Positions 33,556 through 44,711 of a stretch of 64,000 bases of DNA are shown in pieces (the first letter of the stretch is position 1; each line of letters opens with the position of its first letter). The stretch comes from Selaginella tamariscina. Its lineage: Eukaryota; Streptophyta; Lycopodiopsida; Selaginellales; Selaginellaceae. The DNA lies in assembly GCA_003024785.1 (NCBI GenBank), contig PUQB01000008.1:250868-314867 (forward strand), given 5' to 3'. The notes under the pieces were generated by a model. The model was not told where the DNA came from. It was given only the letters and a program-made list of their open reading frames with translations, and ran no database searches. Made by a program: the position numbers and the translations under genes.

Positions 33556-35741
33556 ATGGCCAGAGTTACCTATGAAGGCATTAACAAAGATTTCCCAGTC
33601 GATGAAGATGAAATGCTTTTGTGTTTGAACATGATCTTCACTTTGCTTTCAACATTCCTTGTTACTCAGTATATGTCGTTCAATTAATGTCAGTTTCTGC
33701 GAGTTCTGGAGAAGATGTGGAGTTGTTACCAGAAGGCAATGCATCAAACCAGTTTGTCTTTTACACATTGTGCCCGGCTAAGGGACCGTTGTTCAGGTTG
33801 CGGACAGAGGAGCGTGAGGAATCCATGTTGATGTGTCTTCTAAGAGCAGACAAATGTAGGATAGGGAAGGATCTCATTGGTTCGTCTGAAGTTAAACGAG
33901 TCTCTGAACTACCGCAGATATACAATGGAAATGTCATTTACGAACTTCCTCCAAAGAAAGAAAGCACAGAGAAGTACTTGGGATGAATCGCAAGGATGGC
34001 TGCTACCATTGGACACACTCGAGCACAACACACTGGCATGTTTTGGCGCGAGTCGAAGTCATGTGTCGAACATCTCAAATGCATCAATCCTACCTGCCCC
34101 TACTTGGCTTTTGAGAAGAAAGCAAATGAATGTCACTTCAAGGGTGCTCTGGAGAAGGCAAAGACAACTGAGACAAGCAAAGTAATAGGCATGAAATGTA
34201 AGCATTGCAGAGAGGAGCCATTGCTAGTGCACACTTGTCCGGCTTATGTGTACTACATTCTACCAGACGACATTTCTTTTACAAGGTTGTTCATTCACAG
34301 AGGTGTTCATCAGCATCCAGTCAGCCCCTCAATGTCAGCTTCAAACGTTCAGCGTGCCAGATCTAGTGTCAGCAACGTGGTAAAGAGAAGTCCGCGAACC
34401 AATCAACGAGTGATTGAGTTTCAAGCTGCGCGTGAGCTCATCTTTGAAGAACTTTTCAAGGAAGAAGGAGAAGTCTCATACACTAGTTTACTCTCAAAAC
34501 TTGAACTTCTAACAAACCATTGAAGGTATTTTTCTTTAGATCTCTACCCACTGTCGTGACCTTTCCTTTAGGACTCGGGACTGGATTACACAATCAAGAC
34601 AGAAGGAGACACACTTTATAAAGGGTTACGAGGGTCTTCTGGAGCTAAAGACAAAGTTGTCAATACCTTTCATTCACGTCATACATGTTCCAGGGATGGA
34701 ACTGCATGGTGCTGAGGAGCAGCCTCTGATCTTCAAAATGACAGTTGAGGGACCGGGTTCAGGAGTTGACTACATCAGAAGGTGTCAAAGTGGAGGAGAC
34801 CTTCATAATCAATGGGTTGTTCTGGACCACACACACCGTATACCAGACTGGGCGACAATTGGAATACACCTTTATGACCCATTGTAAGTTGTAGAACTCT
34901 TCATAACACTTTCTAATCTTTGTTATCTAATGCTCTCTTACAGTGTCAGATCCATGGTGACTATAGCTTATGCAGATATGTGCCGCGAAGATAATGTTGC
35001 AGTGCTGAAGTTCTTGAACACAATGCTAGAGGTTTGTAAGAAATAGGGTTTGGAGAATGTCAACTTTGCTGGTTTCATGTCGGATGAGACTGGAGCGATA
35101 TGGATAGCCTTGCGCCAGGTATTCAACAACAGAGAAAAGATGAAAGTGAGGGAAAGAAGCTGTTTGTTTCACTTTATGCAATCCGTGCATCAGGTGACAA
35201 AGAAATGGATCGCAGAAGAACATCGCAAAGAACACATGAAGCTTGCTCGTGCCTGGCCTGCAACACTGAATGAACAATCTAAGAAAGAACAACTAGCAAT
35301 TCTCAAGTCTTTTTGGGAAGGACGAGCGTCAAACATTCAAGCTTTGAAGACATGGCTGTCTTGGTGGATCATGCATGAGGACCACATCTCTATGGCAGAA
35401 CTGGGAGACATGACAAAAGGACTCGCAGCGTTCCAACTACAAACAATGCTGAAGTGATTCATGCAAGAGCAAGAAGAGCAAAATTGGCCAAAAGAGTACC
35501 ACTGCTGGAGGCGACAATGTTAGACCTCACCGATGCAGTTATGTAGAGTGCGAAGGTGAAAGCGGCAATAGAAGGGAGGTATACAGGGTCAGGTCCTTCG
35601 AAGGAAACTCTGTTGAAACGAGTGCAACGCAAACTCTCTGAGGGGAAAAGTGTATCTCCATCAACAATTATCAATTTGGTGGAAGGCGAGGAACACTTGA
35701 CTAGCCTAGAGTTCACGAGTACCACTAACGTTCGAGTGAAA
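33556..35741 (+). pseudogene. MULE-type transposase-like gene, 5' part (split by G6)
   Basis: Likely start is the ATG at 33556 (MARVTYEGINKDFPVDEDEM). Frame breaks follow, then the N-terminal body (33690-33985), and a Cys/His-rich domain at 34065-34320 (CVEHLKCINPTCPYLAF; GMKCKHCREEPLLVHTCPAY; FIHRGVHQHP) of the FLYWCH/WRKY-GCM1 zinc-finger style used by MULE transposases to bind DNA. The DDE-like core has QWVVLDHTHRIPDW (34820), FMSDETGAIWIALRQVF (35085-35130) and RSCLFHFMQSVHQVTKKWI (35155-35210), giving two candidate catalytic Asp and the C-H pair. A clean 60-base GT-AG intron lies at 34884-34943. One stop (TAG, 35044) and several shifts are present. The frame is cut at 35741 by the G6 LTR. 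Confidence 0.68.
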
Positions 35742-36711
35742 TGTCAGAGTTTTTTACCTGGTGCCACAAAGGCGGCTTGCCAGGTGCCAACCCTGGAATC
35801 CCCTCTCTTGGAAACCCCACGGAACCTGGTAAAGTAACCCGTATTAGGAACCCAAGCCTTAGGAAGTCAAACCCCTAGCTGACTAAGTCCACAACGAGAC
35901 TCACCTTGTGAATCAGGATACACGGACTAGCCGAGCTTTAGGTGTCGTTCCTAGCTTGGCGTGGTTGAGGCGGCCGGAGCAAGGCCTCAACCACTAGTTT
36001 GCGGAACGTGAACTCGGGCAATGTCTTTGAGCTTGCGGGCAGGTTTTCGGACCAAGGAATCTGACTAACTCCTTGGAAGTGACGTGCCCCTATCTCAAAG
36101 GCAAGATCCTGCCAACGATAAGGATAGTCTAACCCTAGGGTGGGTTGTACCCCTGTCGTGTGGAAGTTTGGGCGGCACAACGGAGGGTTGCACCTTGACG
36201 ACACAAGCTTAGCTTGCACCGGTAGGAGGTTAACGAGCTCTCTTTTGAACCCAGGAAGCCTCACTACATATACTCTACCTTATTTATGTGACGGACCCCC
36301 CCCCCCCGTTTACCTAAATGAGTAAGTGGGCTGGCACGGAAATGCCAGCCCTTAGAGAAAATGGTTGTCCTAACCTAACCCTAAACCTAACCCCTAGGGG
36401 GGGGTATTAGGGCGTGGGGTTAGGGCAACCCTAGGGTTAGGTCAACCCTAGGGTGTCCCTTATTTTGACAAGCTATATTTGCAAAGAACCTAACTGGAAC
36501 GTCAAACCGGGGGAGAGTTTCTAGAAGGTAAGTTCTAGCTTCGCCTAGAGTTTCCTGCAAATACCTAATGACACCCGGCCGGACCATCACTAGATACCCA
36601 AGTGCACTAACGGGCCTGTTTCCTACTACATCTAGGGTTCGTCACACAACTCGGTAGTAACAACAGTCAAACCCCAAAGTAAAGGGTCGAGTCATAGTAA
36701 AAACTATGACA
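35742..36711 (-). repeat. G6 3' LTR
   Basis: Nearly identical to 46843-47834. It contains a C run near 36297-36307, degenerate CCCTAAA/CCTAAC telomere-like repeats at about 36370-36460, and a minus-strand frame (RELVNLLPVQAKLVSSRCN) shared with the other LTR. In element sense it is preceded by the purine tract AAAGGCGGGGAGTG. Confidence 0.93.
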
Positions 36712-37099
36712 CACTCCCCGCCTTTGAAATGTCAACGTCCTCGTTGACGTCTAACTCCAAGACTAGACTAGGTTAGGAAAAATTAACTGAAAACTAACAT
36801 AATCACTCTATGCGGAGTCAGCAAAAAGTTCACAAGTTTTATTACCCCCCTTGCATTACGCGAAGCCAAATACTTCAGAACCGTCGTTCACTGAGCGAGA
36901 ACTCAGCTGCCGGAGGCACCACCTGCGACAAGAAGTCATTTGGAGACCTTTTGCACGTCTGCAAAGTCTGTCACCCGACACAGACAACAGTTAGTTAATT
37001 TCTTTAAGTTAACTAGAATTTATATTGGAGGCCTCTAGTTAAGGTTGTCTGTCGGCCCCTAGGTTAAGAAGAAACTTTATTTCTTAATCAGTTTGAGAC

Positions 37100-39942
37100 C
37101 TCGCCTCAAACTCATTCACCAACTCCATCGCGTTCTGCAGATTCTCCAATGGTTCCCATGTCGACTCGCATGCCGGGTACCCTTTCCACTTAACAAGATA
37201 TTCACGTTTACGTTTTCGCCATCCATGAATGTTTGCCCCTTTAATATCGCCTCAACTTCAAATTCTTTCTCCTCAACTAACTCTGGAGGCGGACGTAAAT
37301 TATGATATCTATGTGGATGTTTCTCATCCTTGTGGAATGGCTCGAGCAAGTTGACATGAAACACATTGTGTATTGTTCCCAACTCTGGAGGAAGATCTAA
37401 CCATAAGCCACTTTCCCTACTTGCTTCACCACCTTGTATGGACCTATGTAGTGCGATAGAAACTTCTCGAAAGAGTCGTTGGAACCTTCAGGTTTTTGGT
37501 ACTCAACAATACCATATCCCCAACCTGATACTCTACATCCCGCCGATGCTTTCGTACTGCTGACGATACCTTTCCTGTGCTGCAGCCATCGCTTGACGAG
37601 CAGCTTCCCATGTTCGATACAATTGTCCCGTGAACTCTGCTACAGATGGAACTCGATTGCTATCGTCTTTCGGTAACACCATACTCTGAGGAATACCACC
37701 CTTATTCCCAGTTAACACTTCCATCGGGCTACATCCGATCGTGTGTGAGTTATTGTAACATATCTCAGCCATATCTAAGTGTTCAGCCCAATCAAGTTGA
37801 TCACCTTGAACATAGCATCTGAGATAGTCCTCGACTTGTCGGTTCACCTCTCCGTTTGACCATCAGTTTGCGGATGGTAGCCGTACTGAACTTGAGCATC
37901 GTACCAAATGCTTAAACAATGTTCCCCAAAACTTCCGTAAACGAGGATCCCGATCTGAGATCATGGTTTCCGGTAGTCCGCGCACTCTTATGACTTCGTG
38001 GAAGAACAACTTCGCTGCTTGAATTGCATTCACTGTCTCTACAGTTGGAATGAAATGAGCAACCTTTGAAAACCGATCGACTACCACCATGAGCGCGTTA
38101 AAACCACAAGATTTTGGCAATCCCATGATAAAGTCCAAAGTAACACTTTGAAATGGCCGCTCTGGAATCGGTATACACTGCAACTTCCCAGCTCGTTTTT
38201 GCGATCGGCTCTTTACTTGTTGACATGTGGGGCATGTCTTGACATACTTGGCAACATCATCTATCATACCCGGCCAATAGAATCCCTGTTTCAACAAAGC
38301 CAACGTCTTATGCCTTCCACCATGTCCTGCCAAAGGAACGTCGTGATGCTCTCTTAACAGCCTCTCCCTCCATGTCCCTTCTGGAACATAGAGTCTCTTT
38401 TCTTTATAATAAAGAACTCCATCTCGTACCGCAAAATGGCCTGTTTGAGTGCATCCATTCGACTTTCTATTCCTGCTGGAATATTACCATCTCTTCGTAA
38501 CTGATGAACTTGTTTCCTCTTTGCCACCAGGCTCAAAGCCTCCTTAGCAAACTTGTCCTGAGGATACGCCGTCACAAATTCATCCACCAAAGTTGACACG
38601 GGTGCTGACATAATGAAGATGACCCTTTCTACTGAGTGCATCAGCTACCACATTGTCCTTTCCCGCTTTATGTTTGATTTCAGGCTGAAATCGTGCCAAC
38701 TTCTGCTGCCATCTAGCATACTTCGGCGATAGCTTCGGCTGCGTTTCAAAATACCTTAGAGTTACACTATCTGTCCAAACCACAGTGCCATGACTTGGAA
38801 GATAATGACGCCAATACTCCAAGGAAGCAACAATAGCATACATCTCCTTTTCGTGAGTAGGCCATCGAGTTTGCGCGGCATCTAGAAGAAGGACACTGGA
38901 TGTCCTTTTGTTGCAATACACCACCAATTGCAAAGTCGGAAGCGTCACATTCTACTTCAAAGGGATCTTCAAAGATGGGCAACTGCAAAACTGGCTCAGA
39001 AGAGATAGCCTCTTTGAGTTTGACGAACGCACGTTGGCACTCTGGAGTCCAATGCCATGGAATGTTTTTCGTAAGATCTGTCAATGGGGCCGCTATTTCC
39101 GAGTAACCCTTTATGAATCTTCGGTAATACCCTGTCAGACCAAGAAATGATCTAACTTCATGCACATCTTTTAAAGTCATCCACTCAGTAATAGCTTGAA
39201 TTTTCTTTGGGTCCATGGCAACCTCCCCACCTGAGATCAAGTGTCCCAAGAAATCTATCTTGGTTTGACCAAATGCGCACTTGCTTTCTTTAGCATACAA
39301 TGGTTCTCTCTCAACCTCTGAAACACTTTTCTAAGTGTTCCACATGTTCCTCATTGTCGAACTGAAAATCAGAATGTCATCAATATACACCACTACGAAC
39401 TCGTCAGATAGTCTCTAAACACATCATCCATCATTGTGCAAAAAGTTGCTGGAGCATTGCACAACCCGAATGGTAAGACTAGAAACTCAAATGATCCATA
39501 ACGCGTTCGAAAAGCGGTCTTCTCAATGTCATTCTCTGCTACCCGAATCTGATGGTACCCGATCTCAAGTCTATTCTTGAAAAATACTTTGCTTTTGATA
39601 GCCTATCAAATAAGTCGTCCACTCGTGGAAGAGGATACTTATTTTTGATAGTTATCGCGTTCAGCGCTCGATAGTCCACACACATTCGCATCGTACCATC
39701 CTTTTTCATTACAAACAAGATAAGGTGCACCATACGGCGATCGACTAGGTCGAATGTGTCCTCGACCAATCAATTCTGTCAGTTGTCTCTTTAGTTCTAC
39801 TAATTCTTGAGGATTCAACCGATATGGGGCTCTTGCCGGTGGAGACGAACCTGGCAAAATCTCTATCCTGGATCCACAACTCGACGTGGAGGTAACTCGA
39901 GCGGCAAGTCTTCTGGCAACACATATTTAAACATGTTCAAGA
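37100..39942 (-). pseudogene. G6 pol: reverse transcriptase, RNase H, integrase, chromodomain
   Basis: From right to left: [20 protein letters not shown] and [11 protein letters not shown] (about 39815-39720, shifted), [41 protein letters not shown] (about 39375-39400), CAFGQTKIDFLGHLISGGEV, and an RNase H with VECDASDFAIGGVLQQK and VVADALSRK. The integrase has HGGRHKTLALLKQGFYWPGM with CPTCQQVK, DFIMGLPKSCGFNALMVVVD and RGLPETMISDRDPRLRKFW (two catalytic Asp). The chromodomain is EEKEFEVEAIL at about 37265-37230, then KGYPACESTWEPLENLQNAM in the neighbouring frame. About six single-base shifts or stops separate long intact blocks, so decay is recent or partly sequence error. Confidence 0.92.
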
Positions 39943-39947
39943 CTTCC

Positions 39948-40497
39948 TGTTAACATACAAAACTTTCCTGTGTGCAGAAATCACTGTTCACAGCACAGGA
40001 AAAGCTTTGCAAGTTAAAGTGTAGGGATTTCGTCCAATAGAGAGCTCTATATGTACTTATCTCGTCTCTAAGGTCAAGGATAGGATTTTGCTTTGGCCAT
40101 TGCCATGTATAAGCATTACAATACACCATAAATATGCACTTGCATTACTATATGAATACAAAGAGATAGCAAGTGTGGAGACTTACTTCTCTCCCTAAGA
40201 TACTCTCTCTCTCATGCATTGCTCTCCATAGCCTTCATAGCCTTCATAGTCTCTCTCTCCTCCTTCCCTTCCTTCCCCTTTGCTTGCCCTAACTGAATCT
40301 TGTCCTCCTCCAACCGTCATAACTGTCTGCTTCCTACAACCGTAGGATCCTTCCTACCCTGTAGGATTTTTCCTACTGCTGTAGGATTTTCCTGTACACA
40401 GGATATTTCCTACTACTACTTTCCTACAAGTTACTTCTCCACCGTAGGAAAGTCCTATGTATGCAGTTCCTACATGCTATATTTTTTGCCTCTAACA
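39948..40497 (-). repeat. G7 3' LTR
   Basis: Matches 44156-44706 over its whole length with few differences. It contains repeated CCGTAGGATCCTTCC/CCTACTGCTGTAGGAT motifs and TACTCTCTCTCTC near 40201-40215. Confidence 0.94.
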
Positions 40498-40693
40498 CTA
40501 TTCTCCATCTAAAGATTTGCAGTGTCCTCACTGCAACTATCCTACTCCTTCCTTATGATGTTGATTTTCATGGTACTCTAGATTCTCCTCTTTGTGCTTT
40601 TGAAAGTTGTTCCTCTCTTCCTTTAGTTCTTGGTTGGAAGTTGATACCTTGAGTTGTAGCACTTGATTTTCTTCATGATGTTCCTTAGGTTCA

Positions 40694-41313
40694 CTATTTT
40701 CTTTCTCTTCTGTTCCTGAATAGTTTTTCCTTCATGTTCCTGAATAGTTTGTCCTTCCTGTTCCTGAATAGTTTTTCCTTCTTGTTCCTTAGGCTCATCC
40801 TTATAAACGGAATAGGAAAAACATCCTTCTTTGTGGCATCATTTAACTTCTTATAGTTTACACATACTCTCAACTTTCCATTCTTTTTAGGAACAATCAC
40901 AAGTGGTGATAACCATTGTGCACCCTGTATAGGATAAATAAAACCTACACTTAACAGCTTATCTATCTCCTCCTTCACAAGCTGTGCATAATTAGGATTC
41001 ATCCTATATGCTCTCTGTTTCACAGGCTCACTTCCTGGTAATAATTGTATAGTGTGTGTACACAATTCAGGAGGTATGCCTTTAAGATCTTTATAGGACC
41101 AGGCAAAAACATCTGATATTTTTGAAGCAAGTTCAATCCTTTTTCCCGGAATTCTTTATCTAATTCCTGAGCAATGAATAGGTTTTTAGGTTCATTTTCT
41201 GTACCTATATTCACTTGTTGCAAAGGATCTGTAGTATACACATATGTATACTCTGCAGGCTGTTCCTGTAAATCAATCTCATATGGGATTACCTTATAGA
41301 ACTTTTCCTGCAA
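40694..41313 (-). pseudogene. G7 truncated reverse transcriptase
   Basis: The minus-strand frames give a pre-RT segment (LFIAQELDKEFREKGLNLLQ) and the RT fingers: CTHTIQLLPGSEPVKQRAYR, EEIDKLLSVGFIYPIQGAQW, SPLVIVPKKNGKLRVCVNYK, KLNDATKKDVFPIPFI. The protein then runs into a repetitive Lys/Glu/Asn-rich tail from a 27-bp repeat and never reaches the catalytic Y-x-DD. The style is that of non-chromovirus gypsy groups. It cannot be an active polymerase. Confidence 0.85.
40700..40795 (-). repeat. 27-bp minisatellite at the truncation point of the G7 reverse transcriptase
   Basis: Three to four tandem copies of GTTCCTGAATAGTTTTTCCT plus seven bases, in phase with the codons, replace the RT palm. 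27 is a multiple of three, so the frame is kept. Confidence 0.8.
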
Positions 41314-41585
41314 TCCGGGCTTATCTTCTTCCTTCTATTGAACAGTTTTCTTTCCTTTCAGCACATGTTTAAGTTATATCGTTAGGACTTTTAAGTCAGG
41401 ATATGCTTTCAGGATTTCTACTTCTTCCTGATCGTCTAACCATTAAACCAGTCATATCCTTCTAAAATAAGAGGTCTATTTTCCTTTTTAACATACCTTT
41501 TGTATGATTGTATATCACCGGTTTTCCTTCTCCTTCTCCCAACGTCATCTTTCCTGTTCCCAATCCTGTATAACTTTAGCAGTTT

Positions 41586-41876
41586 TCAGCCAAGGCCTAC
41601 TAATAACATAGTATATACAGTATCTTTTCCTTCCATTTGGAGGACAATAAGGGACACCTTATATTTAAGACCCTTTATAGATATAGTCACTCCTCTCACT
41701 ATACCTGTAGGCTTGACACTTCTCTGGTCTGCCATTTTTAAATTAAAAGGAGCAGGCTCAATGGGTCCTAAACCCATTTTCTTACAAGCATGTTCCTCAA
41801 TAAAATTAACTCCTGAGCCTCCATCTATAAGACTTCTTTTATCTTTTTTACCAATATATATAGTAATGCTGGGCAC
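41586..41876 (-). CDS. G7 aspartic protease
   Basis: An open minus-strand frame reads PSITIYIGKKDKRSLIDGGS, GVNFIEEHACKKMGLGPIEP, and VRGVTISIKGLKYKVSLIVL, ending YTMLLVGLG at the site of the usual ILGxxW loop. D-G-G is the catalytic triad variant, as in G5. It follows gag and precedes the RT fingers. Confidence 0.8.
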   Translation of the reverse strand: MPSITIYIGKKDKRSLIDGGSGVNFIEEHACKKMGLGPIEPAPFNLKMADQRSVKPTGIVRGVTISIKGLKYKVSLIVLQMEGKDTVYTMLLVGLG

Positions 41877-42379
41877 ATACCCATCATAATCACCTTCTTT
41901 TCATAATGTTTTTCTACTCGGTGAATTTCATTTCCTGTATATATAGGTAAGGATTTTGGAACAATGTTCAACATTTCCAAGATTTGATTTTTAATATATG
42001 GGGCAATATGTATTAATTGTCCCAACGTAATTGAATTTCTTGGCTCAATGCACTTTGAGTCATTGATTCTGCCACGTCATCCTGAATCTGTTTCACAGGA
42101 ATGCTCTGTTTTCTAGGGTTACTCTGTTTTGCAGGAATATTCTTTTTCTCTTGAATATTCTTCCCTAAAATAGAATCAGTTACTTTTAGATCTTTAGGTA
42201 TATCCGTCGGTTGTGTATCATCATCCGAGATATACTCAGGGAGATCTCGTTCTTGGAGATGAGTGTCATCTCTCCCATTGTTTGCGTACTATCCCGCAAT
42301 GGATACACAGAATTTCCTTCTTTGCTGGAAGGTATTCCTGTTTCTGACATATATTTCTTTTTGTATAGATTACTGCTCT

Positions 42380-44029
42380 CACGGCAGGATGGTTTTCCAG
42401 CTCATTCTCGTCCACATCAATGAACCGAGCTCCAAGCTCTCTCTTAGGAGCATTGTTTGAGTAGAAGGCTGATTCTTAGGACAATTTGGAGATATGTCCT
42501 TTCTCTCCACATGTATAACAAGTAAGATTAATAGAATTCCTTCCTTATACTTGTCTTTGTCTATAGTTATTTTGATTTTCATAACTTTCTTTTCTTGGAT
42601 ATCATTTTGGTCCTCTGTAGGACGTCTCCTTCCTTCCCATATTAGGCTTATATGGTGGAGCATATCTAGTTTGATTCCCCTCATACAGCCTATCATCTCC
42701 TCCTATAAGGAACATTCCTTCTGTTATCAAAAGGATTCCTGTTTCTTCCTTCTTCCCAACTCCCAGGCTGTTCCTCATAATAGAGTTTCCTATTGCAAGA
42801 TGGGAATGTGGTAACAGGTGGTTGTCTCATAGGAAACGCCTGTTATACCAGCCTTCATTTCTTCCTTCTTTTCTCCTTTCTTTTTCCACACGTGCCACAT
42901 TTTGATTAATAAAATACTTACAGTCTTTTGCCAAATGTCCTTCTTTATCACATATTTGACATTTTGGCAACTGTAGTCTACACTCATCCTTAGTATGTCC
43001 AGGATTTTTACACTTGGCACACCATACTTTGGCATCTAATTCTTATACACAGGATTACCTTTAAGGACTTAACTAGCTGTAATAACATTCTCTCATCAGC
43101 CTTATAATCCCGAACTTTGATAGGTTCATCCTCATCATCTGAACTATCCTCCTTTCTCCTTGAGGATTTTATCTTTCCTTCTGCTATATTTTCTATTTTC
43201 TCCTCTTCTTCTCATAATCTTTAAGATGCTTTAACAAGTCTTTCCTGTCTACTTCCTCAATTGTCATTGCATAATGCCTATATGGCTTCTGCAATCCTTG
43301 CTTATACCATTGAAGCAAAGCTTCTTCCTTAACATATAGTGAGCATTTCTTTTCATGCTTTTTAAAACGGTGTGTATATTCCTCTAGAATTTCAGTTTTT
43401 CCTTGTAGGATATTTCTGAGCTTCTCTAAGTGCTCTTCAGGCAACTCTTCCTTTTTAAAGTATTCTTTAAAAGCTTCTGTAACTTTCTCATAATCTTCTC
43501 TCACTTCCTTCTTCCAACTCATAATACCAATCAGATGCATTTCCTTTTAATGTGTGAGGAAATATAAGCAACTTATCTGCATTGCTTACTTTATACAACT
43601 TTACAACTTCCTCAAACTGCAATAAATGTCTTTTAGGATTTTCCTTCTTTCCTGCGGAAAATATTGGGAACATCAATGTGCCTCCCAACATTCCGGGGAA
43701 AAGTGTCATATTAGACATACTCGGTGGGTTTTCTCTACCACCTTCCTCCTCACCAAGAGGGGAATTTCCAGGAGATACTCCTCCTGGTCTAATAGGAAAT
43801 CCTGTTCTCCGAGGAACTCCTCTTCTCCTGCAGTTTGATAGTCACCGTATTGTATATCCTCCACACCTTTAGCAGCACTTTCTCCTATCTGATCAATGAG
43901 TTTTATAAGAGCTTCTTGCCTATTAGCAAGCTCTATTTGCTCAGCTCGGGCAGCCTCTCTCTCGGCCTGCCTATTATCTCTCTCTCTTGCTAGAGACGAG
44001 TTAGGATTATGTTGCCTCCAAGGCTCCAT
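42380..44029 (-). pseudogene. G7 gag with three zinc knuckles
   Basis: Gag begins MEPWRQHNPNSSLARERDNR (44029), with a Glu/Ala-rich helix, then a capsid region in two shifted frames (FPIFSAGKKENPKRHLLQFE, LLIFPHTLKGNASDWYYELE, KVTEAFKEYFKKEELPEEHL, EEALLQWYKQGLQKPYRHYA). Knuckles are CAKCKNPGHTKDEC and CQICDKEGHLAKDC (about 43020-42940) and a third, frame-shifted CYTCGEKGH...NCPKN near 42500. Three knuckles is more than the one usual for gypsy Gag. About four frame changes. Confidence 0.85.
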
Positions 44030-44135
44030 CCATCATCATATATATACACACTTCTTTTTCACTTAAGCTCTACTTCTCTCAGAGCTGTATCACTCTCACT
44101 TAGGAATTCAACAAATTCCTCACAACAATGGCGAA

Positions 44136-44153
44136 ATCCCTCCGTGGTCGCCA
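44136..44153 (-). other. G7 primer-binding site candidate
   Basis: Two bases from the 5' LTR edge the minus strand reads TGGCGACCACGGAGGGAT, one base different from the G5 site at 23337-23354. The tRNA is not identified. Confidence 0.65.
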
Positions 44154-44155
44154 TG

Positions 44156-44706
44156 TGTTAACATACAAAACTTTCTGTGTGCAGAAATCACTGTTCACAG
44201 CACAGGAAAAGCTTTGCAAGTTAAAGTGTAGGGATTTCGTCCAATAGAGAGCTCTATATATGTACTTATCTCGTCTCTAAGGTCAAGGATAGGATTTTGC
44301 TTTGGCCATTGCCATGTATAAGCATTCACAATACACCATAAATATGCACTTGCATTACTATATGAATACAAAGAGATAGCAAGTGTGGAGACTTACTTCT
44401 CTCCCTAAGATACTCTCTCTCTCATGCATTGCTCTCCATAGCCTTCATAGCCTTCATAGTCTCTCTCTCCTCCTTCCCTTCCTTCCCCTGCTTGCCCTAA
44501 CTAAATCCTGTCCTCCTCCAACCGTCATAACTGTCTGCTTCCTACAACCGTAGGATCCTTCCTACCCTGTAGGATTTTTCCTACTACTGTAGGATTTTTC
44601 CTGTACACAGGATATTTCCTATTACTACTTTCCTACAAGTTACTTCTCCACCGTAGGAAAGTCCTATGTATGCAGTTCCTACATGCTATATTTTTGGCCT
44701 CTAACA
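44156..44706 (-). repeat. G7 5' LTR
   Basis: 551 bp, TG...CA, almost identical to 39948-40497, followed by the target duplicate CTTCC. Confidence 0.94.
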
Positions 44707-44711
44707 CTTCC

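Larger units (their letters stand above)
39948..44706 (-). mobile_element. G7: 4.8-kb non-autonomous gypsy element nested in G6
   Basis: Ends are TGTTAACATAC...CTCTAACA with a perfect 5-bp duplication CTTCC (39943-39947 and 44707-44711). LTRs of 550 and 551 bp (39948-40497 and 44156-44706) are almost identical, so the insertion is young. Minus-strand order is gag with zinc knuckles, protease, and the N-terminal part of reverse transcriptase, which stops at KKDVFPIPFI; the RT palm, RNase H and integrase are missing. Confidence 0.93.

Noticed and set aside
35938..36264. Minus-strand frame in the G6 LTR, also at 47154-47366
   Set aside because: Present in both LTR copies because they are duplicates; no domain and the frame length differs between copies, so not called as a gene.
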